Notes: generated from the letters alone by a model not told the origin. A DNA stretch of 54,932 nt from Jiangella aurantiaca (GCF_004349105.1 NZ_SMLB01000043.1:1-54932), one strand, 5' to 3'. Numbered from the stretch's first letter, positions 16,769 to 26,131 are shown. A program made the numbers and translations.

Positions 16769-18037
16769 ATGGAGCTACGGATCCTCGCCGCACCGCGCGA
16801 GCAGCAGGCGCTCCTCGACCTGCCCTGGGACATGCCCTTGGAGCAGTGGCCGGAGTGGTACCTGGTCGCGCTCCCCCGTGGTATCTCGCGGCACGTCGTC
16901 CGCTTCACCCGGCTCGGCCGCAACGTCTACGCGCTGAAAGAGATCGTCAAGCCGTTCGCCGACCGCGAGTACCAGATGCTGCGCGACCTCGCCCGGCTGG
17001 ACGTTCCGGCGGTCCAGGCCGTCGGCGTCGTCAGCGGCCGCGAGGCTCCCGACGGCAGCACGCTCGACTCCGTGCTCGTCACCCGGCATCTGCAGTTCTC
17101 CCTGCCGTACCGCGCGCTGTTCGCCCGCATGATGCGCCGCGACACCGTCGACCGCCTCATCGACGCGCTCGTCGTGCTCATCGCCCGGCTGCACCTCACC
17201 GGCTTCTACTGGGGCGACTGCTCGCTCTCCAACACGTTGTTCCGCCGCGACGCCGGCGCGTTCGCCGCGTACCTCGTCGACGCCGAGACCGGCGAGCTGC
17301 ACAACGCGCTCAGCGACGGCCAGCGCGCGCACGACCTCGACACCGCCCGCACGAACATCGCCGGCGAGATGATGGACCTCCTCGCCGCCGGCCAGCTCGA
17401 CGAGAGCGTCGACCCGATCGCCGTCAGCGACCAGGTGGTCGAGCGGTATGAGGCGCTGTGGATTGAGCTGACCGAGTGGGAGGCGTTCGACGTCAACGAG
17501 CGCTGGCGCATCGCCCGCCGGGTCGACCGCCTCAACGAGCTGGGCTTCGACGTCGACGAGCTGGACATCGTCACCGACATCGGCGGCCGCACCATCCGGG
17601 TCCAGCCCAAGGTCGTCGACCCCGGGCACCACTCGCGCCGGCTGCTGCGCCTCACCGGCATCGACGCGCAGGAGAACCAGGCCCGCCGGTTGCTCAACGA
17701 CCTCGACACCTACGCCGCCGTCACCGAGCAGCAGGGCGAGGACGAGGAGATCGTGGCCAACGCCTGGGTGCTGGACAGCTACGAGCCGGTGCTGCGGGCG
17801 ATCCCGCGCGACCTGCGTGGCAAGCTCGAGGGGCCGGAGATCTTCCACGAGGTGCTCGAGCACCGCTGGTACCTCTCCGAGAACCTCGGCCACGACGTCG
17901 GGCTCGAGGAGGCCGCGCGCGACTACGTCGACACCGTGCTGCGGCACAAGCCCGACGAGCTGGCCATCCTGGGCGGGACCAGCGCCGAGGCCGACACCAC
18001 GCAGCCGTTCCGCATCACCTGGAACGACCTCCAGTAA
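16769..18037 (+). CDS. DUF4032 protein with kinase-like fold
   Basis: 422-aa protein of the DUF4032 family, widespread in actinobacteria. The N-terminal half resembles Kdo/WaaP- or APH-type kinases: an ALKEIVKPFADREYQML lysine/glutamate region (about 54-72) and GFYWGDCSLSNTLF (about 151-164), which has the layout of a catalytic HGD..N loop with Asp and Asn conserved. The DUF4032 domain proper occupies the C-terminal half. I chose ATG 16769 because homologues begin MELRI-like; the frame is open much further upstream inside msiK. It follows msiK by 67 nt on the same strand. Phosphotransfer activity is not shown for the family. Confidence 0.8.
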   Translation: MELRILAAPREQQALLDLPWDMPLEQWPEWYLVALPRGISRHVVRFTRLGRNVYALKEIVKPFADREYQMLRDLARLDVPAVQAVGVVSGREAPDGSTLDSVLVTRHLQFSLPYRALFARMMRRDTVDRLIDALVVLIARLHLTGFYWGDCSLSNTLFRRDAGAFAAYLVDAETGELHNALSDGQRAHDLDTARTNIAGEMMDLLAAGQLDESVDPIAVSDQVVERYEALWIELTEWEAFDVNERWRIARRVDRLNELGFDVDELDIVTDIGGRTIRVQPKVVDPGHHSRRLLRLTGIDAQENQARRLLNDLDTYAAVTEQQGEDEEIVANAWVLDSYEPVLRAIPRDLRGKLEGPEIFHEVLEHRWYLSENLGHDVGLEEAARDYVDTVLRHKPDELAILGGTSAEADTTQPFRITWNDLQ

Positions 18038-18052
18038 CCGTGATCCGGGGCA

Positions 18053-18120
18053 CGTCACGAGGCCTTCTGCAGCATCACCAGGCCTGCGATCGTGTTGATG
18101 CTCCAGAAATCTTGATGATG
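18053..18120 (+). repeat. Dispersed 68-nt hairpin repeat family 1, copy B
   Basis: Second copy of the 68-nt element, same orientation as copy A, 15 nt after the DUF4032 stop in the 124-nt tail-to-tail gap before the YCII gene. The inner stem AGCATCA/TGATGCT replaces GCGTCAA/TTGACGC of copy C, a paired change that keeps base-pairing. Outer ends CGTCACGAGG and CTTGATGATG remain partly complementary. Confidence 0.85.
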
Positions 18121-18161
18121 CGGGCGATCGTCGAAGATCACGTCGCGCCGTTCCGGCCCAG

Positions 18162-18536
18162 TCAGATGCGGTACGGCGCGTCGCCGCGGACGGCGTCGGT
18201 GACCGCCTCGTTCACGGGGCGGATCTCGACCGCCCCGCCGACGCCGCACGGGATGCGCGCCGCGATGGCCGCCGCCTCCTCGGGCGTCTCGCAGTCGACC
18301 AGGTAGTAGCCGGCCAGCAGCTCCTTGGCCTCGAGGAACGGGCCGTCCGTGACGGCGGGCGCGCCGCCGCGCCCGTGCGTGCGCACCGTCTGCACGCCGG
18401 CGCCGCCGAGCGCGGCCGAGCTGAGCACCGTCCCGGCCTCGTTGAGCTCCTTGAACAACGTCACGTGGCCTTGCAAGCGCGCCTCGGGGTCGGGGTCGGC
18501 GGCCGAGTTGTTGTAGATGAGCAGCAGGTACTTCAC
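18162..18536 (-). CDS. YCII-related (DGPF-domain) protein, 124 aa
   Basis: Single-domain YCII/DGPF family protein: MKYLLLIYNN opening, the name-giving VTDGPFLEAKELLAGYYLVD block (about 72-91) and a closing IPCGVGGAVEIRPV. Members form dimeric alpha/beta barrels of uncertain function and are often beside ECF sigma factors; none is visible here. It is divergent from an MFS exporter with a CRP-type site between them. Complete for the family. Confidence 0.9.
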   Translation of the reverse strand: MKYLLLIYNNSAADPDPEARLQGHVTLFKELNEAGTVLSSAALGGAGVQTVRTHGRGGAPAVTDGPFLEAKELLAGYYLVDCETPEEAAAIAARIPCGVGGAVEIRPVNEAVTDAVRGDAPYRI

Positions 18537-18561
18537 GGGGTCTACCTTCTCACGAACTTGA

Positions 18562-18577
18562 TGTGACCCAGGTCACA
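18562..18577. promoter_or_regulatory. CRP/GlxR-type binding site
   Basis: TGTGACCCAGGTCACA matches the CRP/GlxR consensus TGTGA-N6-TCACA exactly and is a full 7-2-7 palindrome. It lies 25 nt upstream of the YCII start and about 95 nt upstream of the MFS start, so it could act on either promoter. No crp gene is in the window. Confidence 0.7.
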
Positions 18578-18671
18578 CGAAGATGTTCACGGGCCGATGT
18601 CGAAATCCGTTCCGCGACCGCGACGTACCGGGTGACAGCGCGATCGAGAAGGACCTGAGAGAGGGATCACC

Positions 18672-20252
18672 GTGACGACCATCGACACCTCGGCTCCCGT
18701 GGAGCGAGCCAGCAAGCGCGAGTGGATCGGCCTGGCCGTGCTCGCCCTGCCCACCCTGCTGCTGGCACTCGACATGAGCGTGCTCTACCTGGCCCTGCCG
18801 CACCTGGCGGCCGACCTGCAGCCGAGCAGCACCCAGCTGCTGTGGATCACCGACATCTACGGCTTCATGGTGGCCGGCTTCCTCGTCACCATGGGGACGC
18901 TGGGCGACCGGATCGGCCGCCGGAAGCTGCTGATGACCGGCGCGGTGGCGTTCGCCGCGGCCTCGGTGCTGGCGGCCTACTCCACCAGTGCCGAGATGCT
19001 CATCGCGACCCGGACGGTGCTGGGCATCGCGGGCGCGACGCTGATGCCGTCGACGCTGGGCCTGATCAGCAACATGTTCAAGGACCCGAAGCAGCGCGGC
19101 GTCGCGATCGCGGTCTGGATGAGCTGCTTCATGGGCGGGACGGCGCTCGGCCCAGCCATCGGCGGGGTGCTGCTGGAGGCGTTCTGGTGGGGTTCGGTGT
19201 TCCTCCTGGGCGTGCCGGTCATGGCACTGCTGCTGGCGACCGGTCCGGTCCTCCTGCCCGAGCACCGCAACCCGCAGCCCGGCCGGATCGACCTGGCCAG
19301 CGTGGCCCTGTCGCTCGGCACCATCCTGCCGGCCATCTACGGCCTCAAGGAGCTGGCCAAGGACGGTGTGACCACCACGGCCGTGGGCGCCCTGATCGTC
19401 GGCGCCGTCGTGGGCGTCGCGTTCGTCCGGCGGCAGCTGCGGCTGGCCGACCCCCTCGTGGACCTGCGGCTGTTCCGCAACCGGCGGTTCAGCTCCGCGC
19501 TGGGCCTCTTCTCCGTCGGCGGGTTCGCGATGGGCGGGATATTCCTCTTCGTCAGCCAGTACCTGCAGCTGGTCGAGGGCCTGTCGCCGCTGCAGGCCGG
19601 CCTGTGGCTGGTCCCGCCGTCGGTCGCGATGATCGGTGGCACGATGTTCGGCCCGGCGCTGAGCCAGCGCCTGGGGACCGGCTGGGTCATCGGCGGCGGC
19701 ATGGGCCTGGCAGCGGTCGGCTTGGCGCTGATGACGCAGGTCGCCGCGACCGGCGGGCTCGGTCTGATCGTGGCCGGCCTCATGGTCGCGACCGTGGGCC
19801 TCGGCCCGGGTGCCGCCCTGGGCGTCGACATCGTCGTCGGCTCCGCCCCGCCGGAGCGCGCCAGCTCGGCGGCGTCGGTCGCGGAGACCAGCGGCGAGTT
19901 CGGCATCGCGCTCGGCATCGCCACGCTGGGCAGCCTGGGCACCGCCATCTACCGTTCCGATCTCACCGTCCCCGAGGGCACGCCGGCCGAGCTCGCGACC
20001 GCCGCGCAGGACTCGCTGTCCGGCGCCGCCGTGGCCGCCGCGCACCTGCCGGGCGACGTGGCCGGCCCGCTGATCGAGGCCGCTCGCGAGGCGTTCATGA
20101 CCGGCCTCAACACGGTCGCCGGCATCGGCGCCGCCGCGATGTTCGTCTTCGCGGTCGTCGGTGTGACCCTGTTCCGCCGGTTCCAGCCGCCCGCGCCGGC
20201 GCCGGAGACGCCCGACGTGACCGACGCCGAGCCGGAGCCCGTCGCGGCCTGA
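18672..20252 (+). CDS. DHA2-family MFS drug exporter (14 TM)
   Basis: 526-aa EmrB/QacA-type proton-coupled exporter. About fourteen hydrophobic helices; motif A in loop 2-3 reads GTLGDRIGRRKLL, motif D1-like LALDMSVLYLALPHLAADL opens TM1, and antiporter motif C is GGTALGPAIGGVLLEAF in TM5. The long periplasmic loop before the last helix (about 425-480) is typical. GTG 18672 follows GAGAGAGGG. A strong hairpin ends the transcript. No TetR regulator adjoins; only the CRP-type site upstream suggests control. Substrate unknown. Confidence 0.92.
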   Translation: MTTIDTSAPVERASKREWIGLAVLALPTLLLALDMSVLYLALPHLAADLQPSSTQLLWITDIYGFMVAGFLVTMGTLGDRIGRRKLLMTGAVAFAAASVLAAYSTSAEMLIATRTVLGIAGATLMPSTLGLISNMFKDPKQRGVAIAVWMSCFMGGTALGPAIGGVLLEAFWWGSVFLLGVPVMALLLATGPVLLPEHRNPQPGRIDLASVALSLGTILPAIYGLKELAKDGVTTTAVGALIVGAVVGVAFVRRQLRLADPLVDLRLFRNRRFSSALGLFSVGGFAMGGIFLFVSQYLQLVEGLSPLQAGLWLVPPSVAMIGGTMFGPALSQRLGTGWVIGGGMGLAAVGLALMTQVAATGGLGLIVAGLMVATVGLGPGAALGVDIVVGSAPPERASSAASVAETSGEFGIALGIATLGSLGTAIYRSDLTVPEGTPAELATAAQDSLSGAAVAAAHLPGDVAGPLIEAAREAFMTGLNTVAGIGAAAMFVFAVVGVTLFRRFQPPAPAPETPDVTDAEPEPVAA

Positions 20253-20270
20253 CCCTCGAGCGCTGTCCCG

Positions 20271-20309
20271 CGAGCCGGGGCCGGTCCACCCGACCGGCCC
20301 CGGCTCTCG
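20271..20309 (+). terminator. Strong hairpin terminator after the MFS exporter
   Basis: A 15-bp GC-rich perfect stem (GAGCCGGGGCCGGTC, 20272-20286, with its complement from 20292) around the loop CACCC, 19 nt after the stop. No T-run follows, as is usual for high-GC actinomycete terminators. Confidence 0.75.
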
Positions 20310-20371
20310 TGCGTTCAGCGACGGCGATCGGGCGGCACACTCCATCACGGTGGTCCTGCGCCACGCCCTTT

Positions 20372-20445
20372 CGTTGATCTTGGAGTTGTTCGGCCATCTA
20401 TCGGACATACCGCCCCACAATGGCCGAACAACTCCAAGATCAACG
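20372..20445 (+). repeat. Palindromic repeat family 2, copy 1 (74 nt)
   Basis: A perfect 25-bp inverted repeat (20372-20396 with 20421-20445) around a 24-nt loop. The outer 22 bp of each arm are identical to the element at 28669-28742, and the central 30 nt match the reverse complement of that element's loop at about 22 of 30 positions, including CATCTATCGGACAT. The copies are therefore in opposite orientation. It lies in the tail-to-tail gap between the MFS exporter and a truncated methyltransferase gene. Confidence 0.9.
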
Positions 20446-20460
20446 GGGAGGGCCTGCCGG

Positions 20461-20750
20461 TGGTTGGCGCTGGGGACGACGTAGGGATCATCACGAACGC
20501 TGGCGAAGCGCCTCGTAGAGGACGACAGCGCCGGCGGCCGCCCGGACGCCATCAGCTCGGCGGCCCACGCCGAGGGCCGCGGCCGGCCGACGAACAGCAG
20601 CGAGACGAACGGCACCCCGGCCGCGGCGGCCAGCGAGATGGGCCGCACGCCCTGGACCAGCAGCTCGCCGCTGGACTGGCGCTTGGACCGGTTGGTCAGC
20701 AGCGCCTGCCACTGCTGGAACGTGGCGTTGCGCCGTTCGACCGCCCTCAC
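20461..20750 (-). pseudogene. Truncated TrmH/SpoU-type RNA methyltransferase
   Basis: From GTG 20750 the frame reads VRAVERRNATFQQWQ, then LLTNRSKRQSSGELLVQGVRPISLA, which resembles the substrate-binding N-terminus of TrmH-family 2'-O-methyltransferases. Similarity ends after about 70 residues, where the continuation appears to switch frame (a short AAGAVVLYEALRQ tail ends near 20491). The SpoU catalytic domain, needed for SAM binding, is absent. The GTG overlaps the stop of the acyl-CoA dehydrogenase (GTGA), so the intact ancestor was probably coupled to it. The break lies close to the family 2 repeat. Exact 3' limit is uncertain. Confidence 0.55.
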
Positions 20751-21895
20751 CCGGACGACCGGAGCTCGCGCGAGATGACCAGGCGCTGGATCTGGTTGGT
20801 GCCCTCGAAGATCTGCATCACCTTGGCCTCGCGGAAGTACCGCTCGACCGGGTGGTCACGGGTGTAGCCGGCGCCGCCGAGCACCTGGACGGCGTCGGTC
20901 GCCACCTGCATCGCGTTGTCGGTGGCCACCAGCTTCGCCACGCTGGCCTGGTGCCGGAACGGCTGCGACGCGTCGTGGCGGCGGGCCGCGACGACGTAGA
21001 GGGCGCGGGCGCTCTCGACCGCCGCCGCCATGTCGGCCAGCAGGAACCCGAGGCCCTGGTGGTCGATGATCGGCTGGCCGAACTGCTCGCGCTCGCGCGC
21101 GTAGGCGACCGCCGCGCGCAGCGCGGCCTCCGCCAGCCCGGTCGCGATGGCGGCGACACCGAGCCGGCCGGAGTTCAGTGCCCCGAGCGCGATGCCGAAG
21201 CCGTCGCCCTCGCGGCCGATGCGCCGCTCGACCGGCACCCGGACGCCGTCGAGGTTGACGATGGTGGTGGGCGAGGCGGACAGACCCATCTTCTTCTCGG
21301 GCGCGCCGAACGAGAGCCCGGGCGTGTCGGCGGGCACCAAGAAGCACGAGATGCCCCGCGTGCCGTCATCGGAGGTGCGGGCGAAGATCGTGTAGAAGTC
21401 GGCGATGCCGCCGTGGGTGATCCACGCCTTGGCGCCGGTGAGCACGTAGGCGTCGCCGTCGAGCACCGCCCGGGTGGTCAGTGCGGCGGCGTCGGAGCCC
21501 GCGTGCGGCTCGGAGAGGCAGTACGCGCCGAGCAGATCGCCGCCGATGAGGTTGGGCAGCCAGCGCTTGCGCTGCTCGAGCGTGCCGTGCGTGGCCAGCG
21601 GCCAGCACGACAGCGTGTGGACGCTGACGGTCAGCGCCACGGTGGCCCAGCGCTCCGCCAGCTCCTCCACGACCTGGAGGTAGACCTCGTAGGGCTGAGC
21701 GCCGCCACCATACGTCTCCTCGTACGGCAGCCCGAGCAGGCCGATGCGCCCCAGCATGCGGATGAGGTCGCGGGGGTACTCGCCCGCCTCCTCCGCAGCC
21801 GCGGCGCGCGGGCGCAACTCGCGCTCGGCGATGTCGCGAACCAGGCCGATCAGGTCTACGGCCTCGGGCGTGGGCAGCATGCGCTCCACGGACAC
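20747..21895 (-). CDS. Acyl-CoA dehydrogenase
   Basis: 382-aa FAD-dependent acyl-CoA dehydrogenase, short-/medium-chain type. Three-domain layout: helical N-domain (about 10-125), beta-domain with AYCLSEPHAGSDAAAL and WITHGGIADFYTIFART (about 126-235) and C-terminal helical domain with REREQFGQPIIDHQG and VLGGAGYTRDHPVERYFREA. The catalytic Glu is in MQIFEGTNQIQ near the C-terminus. Length matches the family. It is 72 nt downstream of rlmB on the same strand, and its stop overlaps the methyltransferase remnant. Acyl substrate not predictable. Confidence 0.93.
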   Translation of the reverse strand: MSVERMLPTPEAVDLIGLVRDIAERELRPRAAAAEEAGEYPRDLIRMLGRIGLLGLPYEETYGGGAQPYEVYLQVVEELAERWATVALTVSVHTLSCWPLATHGTLEQRKRWLPNLIGGDLLGAYCLSEPHAGSDAAALTTRAVLDGDAYVLTGAKAWITHGGIADFYTIFARTSDDGTRGISCFLVPADTPGLSFGAPEKKMGLSASPTTIVNLDGVRVPVERRIGREGDGFGIALGALNSGRLGVAAIATGLAEAALRAAVAYAREREQFGQPIIDHQGLGFLLADMAAAVESARALYVVAARRHDASQPFRHQASVAKLVATDNAMQVATDAVQVLGGAGYTRDHPVERYFREAKVMQIFEGTNQIQRLVISRELRSSG

Positions 21896-21967
21896 GTCCG
21901 GTACCTCCGCGGTTCGGCGCCGTGTCCGAGGATCGCCCGGGCGACGGCGTCAGTGATCGGGCGTAGC

Positions 21968-22948
21968 CTACCTCGACTCGGTGACGTTCCTGGCCCGGGT
22001 GACCTCGTAGAGTGCGACCCCGGCCGCGACACCCGCGTTGAGCGACTCGACGCTGCTCACGATGGGGATCCGCACGACCAGGTCGCAGGTCTCGGTGACG
22101 ATGCGGGACATGCCGGCGCCCTCGGATCCGACCACCAGACACAGCGGCTGGTCCAGGGCGCGGGCGGCCGCGATGTCGGTGTCGCCGGCGCCGTCGAGCC
22201 CGATGACGAACAGTCCGGCCTCCTGGTACGCGCGCAGGGCCCTGGCCAGGTTGGTCGCCTTGGCGACGGGCAGGCGGGCGGCCGCGCCCGCGGAGGTCTT
22301 CCAGGCGCCGGCCGTCATGCCGGCGCTGCGCCGCTCGGGCACGACGACGCCGTGGGCGCCGAACGCGGCGGCCGAGCGGACGACGGCGCCCAGGTTGCGC
22401 GGGTCGGTGACGCCGTCGAGCGCGACGATCAGCGGCACCTCGCCGGCCTCGAACGCCGCGGCGACGAGGTCGGCCGGATCGGCGTACTCGTACGGCGGCA
22501 GCGTCAGCGCCAGCCCCTGGTGCACCGCGCCGCCGGTGATGCGGTCCAGCTCCGAGCGGGGCGCCTCGAGCAGCGGCAGGCTCCGCTCAGCGGCGATCTT
22601 CAGGACGTCGCGGACGCGGTCGTCACTGTCGATGCGTTCGGCCACGTAGAGCGCCTTGACCGGGACCTCGGCCCGCAACGCCTCGACGACGGCGTTGCGC
22701 CCGGCGACGGTCTCGGCGGCGCCCGGCCGCCCGGTGGCGCCGACACGGCGAGCCTCGGCGGCCTTCTCGGCCGCCTTGCGGGCCGCAGCCGCCTTGCGCG
22801 ACGCCGGGTGCCCCGTACGCTCCTCGGCCTTCGGGGTGGGGCCCTTGCCCTTGAGCGCCTTGCGGCGCTGCCCGCCGGACCCGACGACCATGCCCTTCTT
22901 CGTACCGGTCTTGCGCATGGCGCCGCGGCGCTGGGAGTTGCCGGCCAT
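21968..22948 (-). CDS. rlmB: 23S rRNA (guanosine-2'-O)-methyltransferase RlmB
   Basis: SpoU/TrmH-family enzyme that methylates the 2'-OH of G2251 (E. coli numbering) in the peptidyl-transferase centre. A basic Ala/Lys-rich extension (about 1-75) precedes the substrate-binding domain (VAGRNAVVEALRA onward) and the knotted SPOUT domain with LDGVTDPRNLGAVVRSA, VVGSEGAGMSRIV and IPIVSSVESLNAGVAAGVAL. The ATG overlaps the cysS stop (ATGA), giving the cysS-rlmB pair common in actinobacteria. Confidence 0.95.
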   Translation of the reverse strand: MAGNSQRRGAMRKTGTKKGMVVGSGGQRRKALKGKGPTPKAEERTGHPASRKAAAARKAAEKAAEARRVGATGRPGAAETVAGRNAVVEALRAEVPVKALYVAERIDSDDRVRDVLKIAAERSLPLLEAPRSELDRITGGAVHQGLALTLPPYEYADPADLVAAAFEAGEVPLIVALDGVTDPRNLGAVVRSAAAFGAHGVVVPERRSAGMTAGAWKTSAGAAARLPVAKATNLARALRAYQEAGLFVIGLDGAGDTDIAAARALDQPLCLVVGSEGAGMSRIVTETCDLVVRIPIVSSVESLNAGVAAGVALYEVTRARNVTESR

Positions 22949-24396
22949 CAGTGACTGCCTCCATGATCGCCGGGCTCGTCGGCCAGCTGCCAGCGGGTCC
23001 CGTCTGGGTTGTCCTCGACGACGATGCCGGCCGCCTTGAGGCGGTCGCGCAGAGCGTCGGCCGTGGCGAAGTCGCGGCTCTCACGGGCCAGCTGACGCTG
23101 TTCGAGCACCGTCTGGACCAGGACGTCGACGGCGCCGCGCAGGCGGTCGCCGCCGCTGCCGATCGTCCCCAGGCCCAGCCACGGCTCGGACAGCGGGTCG
23201 AGGCCCAGCACCCCGAGCATGGCCCGCACCGACGCGAGGTTGGCCCGCAGCTCGACCCGCTCGCCGGACGTCAGCAGCGTGTTGCCCTCGCGGACGGTGT
23301 CGAACAGCACCGCCAGCGCCTGCGGCACCGAGAGGTCGTCGTCCATGGCCGCCCGGAACGCCGCGGGGACGTCTGCGGCAGGCTGGACGTCGGTCGTCAC
23401 CTCGTCCGCCCGGACCACGTAGCCCTCGATGCGCCGGAACGCCGCGGCCGCCTCGGCCAGCGACTCCTCGGAGAACTCGACGTGGCTGCGGTAGTGCGGC
23501 GCGGCGAGGTAGTAGCGCAGCTCGATCGGCCGGATGCGCTGCACGACGTCGGCGACCAGCAGCGAGTTGCCCAGCGACTTGCTCATCTTCTCGCCGGCGG
23601 TGGTGACCCAGCCGTTGTGCATCCACGTGCGGACGAAGGGGCGCCCGGCCGCGCGCGACTGGGCGAGCTCGTTCTCGTGGTGCGGGAACCGCAGGTCGAT
23701 GCCGCCGCCGTGGATGTCGAACTCGTCGCCGAGGTACTTGCCGGCCATCGCCGAGCACTCCAGGTGCCAGCCGGGCCGACCGCGGCCGAACGGAGTGGGC
23801 CACGACGCGGTGTCCGGCTCGCCGGGCTTGTGGCCCTTCCATAGCGCGAAGTCGCGGGGGTCGCGCTTGCCGCGCGGGTCGGCGTCGGCGGCCGCCTCCA
23901 TCTCGTCGACCTTCTGGCCGGACAGCTCGCCGTACGACGGCCACGACCGCACGTCGAAGTAGACGTCGCCGGAGCCGTCCTCGGCCACGTAGGCGTGCCC
24001 GCGGTCGATGAGCTGCTGCATCAGGTCGACCATCTCGGGGATGTGCCCGGTGGCCCGTGGCTGGTAGGTGGCCGGCAGGCAGCCGAGCACCTCGTAGGCG
24101 GCGTCGAGCGCGCGCTCGTTCTCGTACGCCCACGCCCACCACGGGCGGCCCGACTCGGCCGACTTGGTGAGGATCTTGTCGTCGATGTCGGTGACGTTGG
24201 CCACGATGGTGACCTCGTAGCCGTTGTGCTCGAACCAGCGCCGCAGCACGTCGAAGACGACTTCCTTGCGGATGTGGCCGATGTGGGGCGGTCCCTGCAC
24301 GGTCAGCCCACAGTGGTAGATCCCGACCTTGCCCGGGACGACCGGGACGAAGTCGTGGATCTCACTGCTGGCAGTGTCGTACAGGCGAAGACTCAC
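22948..24396 (-). CDS. cysS: Cysteine--tRNA ligase
   Basis: Class I synthetase of 482 aa charging tRNA-Cys. Zinc/active-site elements: [15 protein letters not shown] (Cys ligand plus HIGH), WHLECSAMA, the H-x-x-x-E region [11 protein letters not shown] and the KMSKS loop EKMSKSLGN. The C-terminal anticodon-binding DALR-like region ends near [22 protein letters not shown] 24396 gives the expected N-terminus VSLRLYDT; the frame stays open to 25092 but that part overlaps the divergent PAP2 gene and has no homology. Ribosome site is weak. Confidence 0.96.
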   Translation of the reverse strand: MSLRLYDTASSEIHDFVPVVPGKVGIYHCGLTVQGPPHIGHIRKEVVFDVLRRWFEHNGYEVTIVANVTDIDDKILTKSAESGRPWWAWAYENERALDAAYEVLGCLPATYQPRATGHIPEMVDLMQQLIDRGHAYVAEDGSGDVYFDVRSWPSYGELSGQKVDEMEAAADADPRGKRDPRDFALWKGHKPGEPDTASWPTPFGRGRPGWHLECSAMAGKYLGDEFDIHGGGIDLRFPHHENELAQSRAAGRPFVRTWMHNGWVTTAGEKMSKSLGNSLLVADVVQRIRPIELRYYLAAPHYRSHVEFSEESLAEAAAAFRRIEGYVVRADEVTTDVQPAADVPAAFRAAMDDDLSVPQALAVLFDTVREGNTLLTSGERVELRANLASVRAMLGVLGLDPLSEPWLGLGTIGSGGDRLRGAVDVLVQTVLEQRQLARESRDFATADALRDRLKAAGIVVEDNPDGTRWQLADEPGDHGGSH

Positions 24397-24486
24397 CGGA
24401 CAAGGGTAGCCACTCCGGAGCCGTCGCACGGCCGCCCGGGCACGTCGCCGTTCCCATATCGCCGGTCCGATGGGGAACAATGAACA

Positions 24487-25200
24487 GTGACCATGGTGAC
24501 CGACGACGTACCGACCCGAGTGTCCGCCCGGCGTGAGTGGCCGTGGTGGGCTCCATCGGTGTCCGCCGGTCTGGTCTGCGCCGCGGCGCTGGGCCTGATG
24601 ACCTGGCAGGTCCTCGAGCGCGGCTGGTTCGTCGCGTGGGACTGGGACTTCCACGTCTACGTCGACGCCCGCCAGCCCGACGGGATCACGAAGGGGCTGC
24701 TCGACGCTCTGGCCAGCCTCGGCGGCCAGCGGCTCTACACGTTGCCGATCATCGCGGCGGTCGGCCTGTTCGTGGCCTACAAGCAGCGCAGCATCCGGGT
24801 GCTCGTCGCCATCGCGTCCGGGCTGGCGACGGTGCTGTTCATCGGGTACTGGATCAAGTTCGGGCTCAGCCGCACGCCGCCGGCCAGCGGCCAGGACGTG
24901 CTGCACGGCGTCGGCCAGGCCTTCCCGTCCGGGCACACCGCCAATGCCACGCTCACCTGGTTCCTGCTGGTCGTGGTGCTGTTCGGGGCGAACGGACTGA
25001 AACCCGATCCGGTGCGGCTCCGCCTCTACCTGTGGGTGGCCGGCGCCGGGGTGCTGGTCACCGGGTTCCTCATGACTGCCCTCGACTACCACTGGCTCAG
25101 CGACATCCCCGGCGGCGTGGCGCTGGGGCTGCTGGCCTTGATGATCTCCGTGACGGTGCTCAAGGCGCCGCCGCTGCGCTGGCCCCGCCGGCGGGGATGA
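24487..25200 (+). CDS. PAP2-family membrane phosphatase
   Basis: 237-aa type 2 phosphatidic acid phosphatase-like protein with about six membrane helices. The three-part phosphatase signature is intact: KFGLSRTPP (K-x6-RP equivalent), PSGHTAN and [11 protein letters not shown] with the catalytic histidine. It may act on lipid phosphates or undecaprenyl pyrophosphate. Starts at GTG 24487 or ATG 24493; a hairpin-like pair GTTCCCAT/ATGGGGAAC lies just upstream. Its 3' end overlaps the convergent aldo/keto reductase gene by 41 nt. Confidence 0.88.
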   Translation: MTMVTDDVPTRVSARREWPWWAPSVSAGLVCAAALGLMTWQVLERGWFVAWDWDFHVYVDARQPDGITKGLLDALASLGGQRLYTLPIIAAVGLFVAYKQRSIRVLVAIASGLATVLFIGYWIKFGLSRTPPASGQDVLHGVGQAFPSGHTANATLTWFLLVVVLFGANGLKPDPVRLRLYLWVAGAGVLVTGFLMTALDYHWLSDIPGGVALGLLALMISVTVLKAPPLRWPRRRG

Positions 25201-26131
25201 GCCCGCGCTTCTCCAGGGCCGCCCAGAGCTCGGGTGCGACGGGGCTGCTCAGCCAGGCGGCGTTCCGGCGGACCTCGTCCGGGCTGCGCATGCCGACGAC
25301 GGCGGACCGTACCAGCGGGTGCCGCAGCGGGAACTGCAGTGCGGCCTGCGGCAGGACGGCGCCGTGCTCGGCGCAGACGGCGGCGAGGGCGCGCGCACGG
25401 GCCAGCACGGCCGGCGGCACCGCGCCGTACTCGTAGGTGCTGCCCGGATCAGGGTCCTGCGCGGCGAGCAGCCCTGAGTTGAACACCCCGGCGGCGACGA
25501 CGTCCGTACCAGCGGCGGCACAGGCGGGGAACAGGTCGTCCAGCGCGGGCTGCTCCAGCAGTGTGTAGCGGCCGGCGACCATGACGACGTCGAGGCCGCC
25601 GGTGCGGACCAGCCGGGCCAGCGCAGCAGCGTCCTTCGATCCGGCGCCGACGGCCCGCACGGCGCCCTCGCTGCGCAGTTCCGCCAGGGCCGGTAGCGCC
25701 GTCGCCAGCGCCTCGTCCAGCCGTTCCTCCGGGTCGTGCAGGTACAGGACGTCGATCCGGTCCAGGCCGAGTCTGGCCAGGCTGTCGTCGAAACTGCGAC
25801 GGATGCCATCGCGGCTGAGATCCCACACCCGGCGGTGCGTGGCCGGGACGGCGAAGCTCGCCTCGTCGTCGGTGCCGCCGCCGTCGTCGGGGACCAGCAG
25901 CCGGCCCGCCTTCGTCGAGACGACGTACGCGTCGCGGTCGCGCCCGGTCAGCGCGGCGCCGAGCCGGCGCTCGGACACCCCGAGCCCGTAGTGCGGTGCG
26001 GTGTCGAAGTAGCGGATCCCGGCGTCCCATGCCGCGTCGACGGCGGCGGCCGCGGTGTCCGGGTCGACGGCGGTGTAGAGCCCGGCGATCGGGGCGGCGC
26101 CGAAGCCCAGCCGGCTCAGCGTCAGCGCCAC
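25160..26131 (-). CDS. Aldo/keto reductase, probable L-fucose dehydrogenase
   Basis: 323-aa NAD(P)-dependent aldo/keto reductase. Catalytic tetrad elements are visible: [18 protein letters not shown] (Asp and Tyr), VSTKAGR (Lys) and LYLHDPEE (His). The sequence resembles the D-threo-aldose/L-fucose 1-dehydrogenase branch, which oxidises L-fucose to L-fuconolactone. It overlaps the L-fuconate dehydratase gene by 10 nt downstream of it, supporting the same pathway. No lactonase gene is present, so the lactone may open spontaneously or the enzyme lies elsewhere. Confidence 0.88.
   Translation of the reverse strand: MALTLSRLGFGAAPIAGLYTAVDPDTAAAAVDAAWDAGIRYFDTAPHYGLGVSERRLGAALTGRDRDAYVVSTKAGRLLVPDDGGGTDDEASFAVPATHRRVWDLSRDGIRRSFDDSLARLGLDRIDVLYLHDPEERLDEALATALPALAELRSEGAVRAVGAGSKDAAALARLVRTGGLDVVMVAGRYTLLEQPALDDLFPACAAAGTDVVAAGVFNSGLLAAQDPDPGSTYEYGAVPPAVLARARALAAVCAEHGAVLPQAALQFPLRHPLVRSAVVGMRSPDEVRRNAAWLSSPVAPELWAALEKRGLIPAGGASAAAAP

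Noticed and set aside
18573-20750. Long minus-strand open frame opposite the MFS exporter
   Set aside because: Composition (Gln/Arg/His/Gly) is that of an antisense shadow; only the first about 70 codons from 20750 resemble a real protein and are reported as a truncated methyltransferase.
24397-25092. N-terminal extension of cysS
   Set aside because: Antisense to the PAP2 gene, low-complexity composition, and CysS homology begins exactly at GTG 24396.
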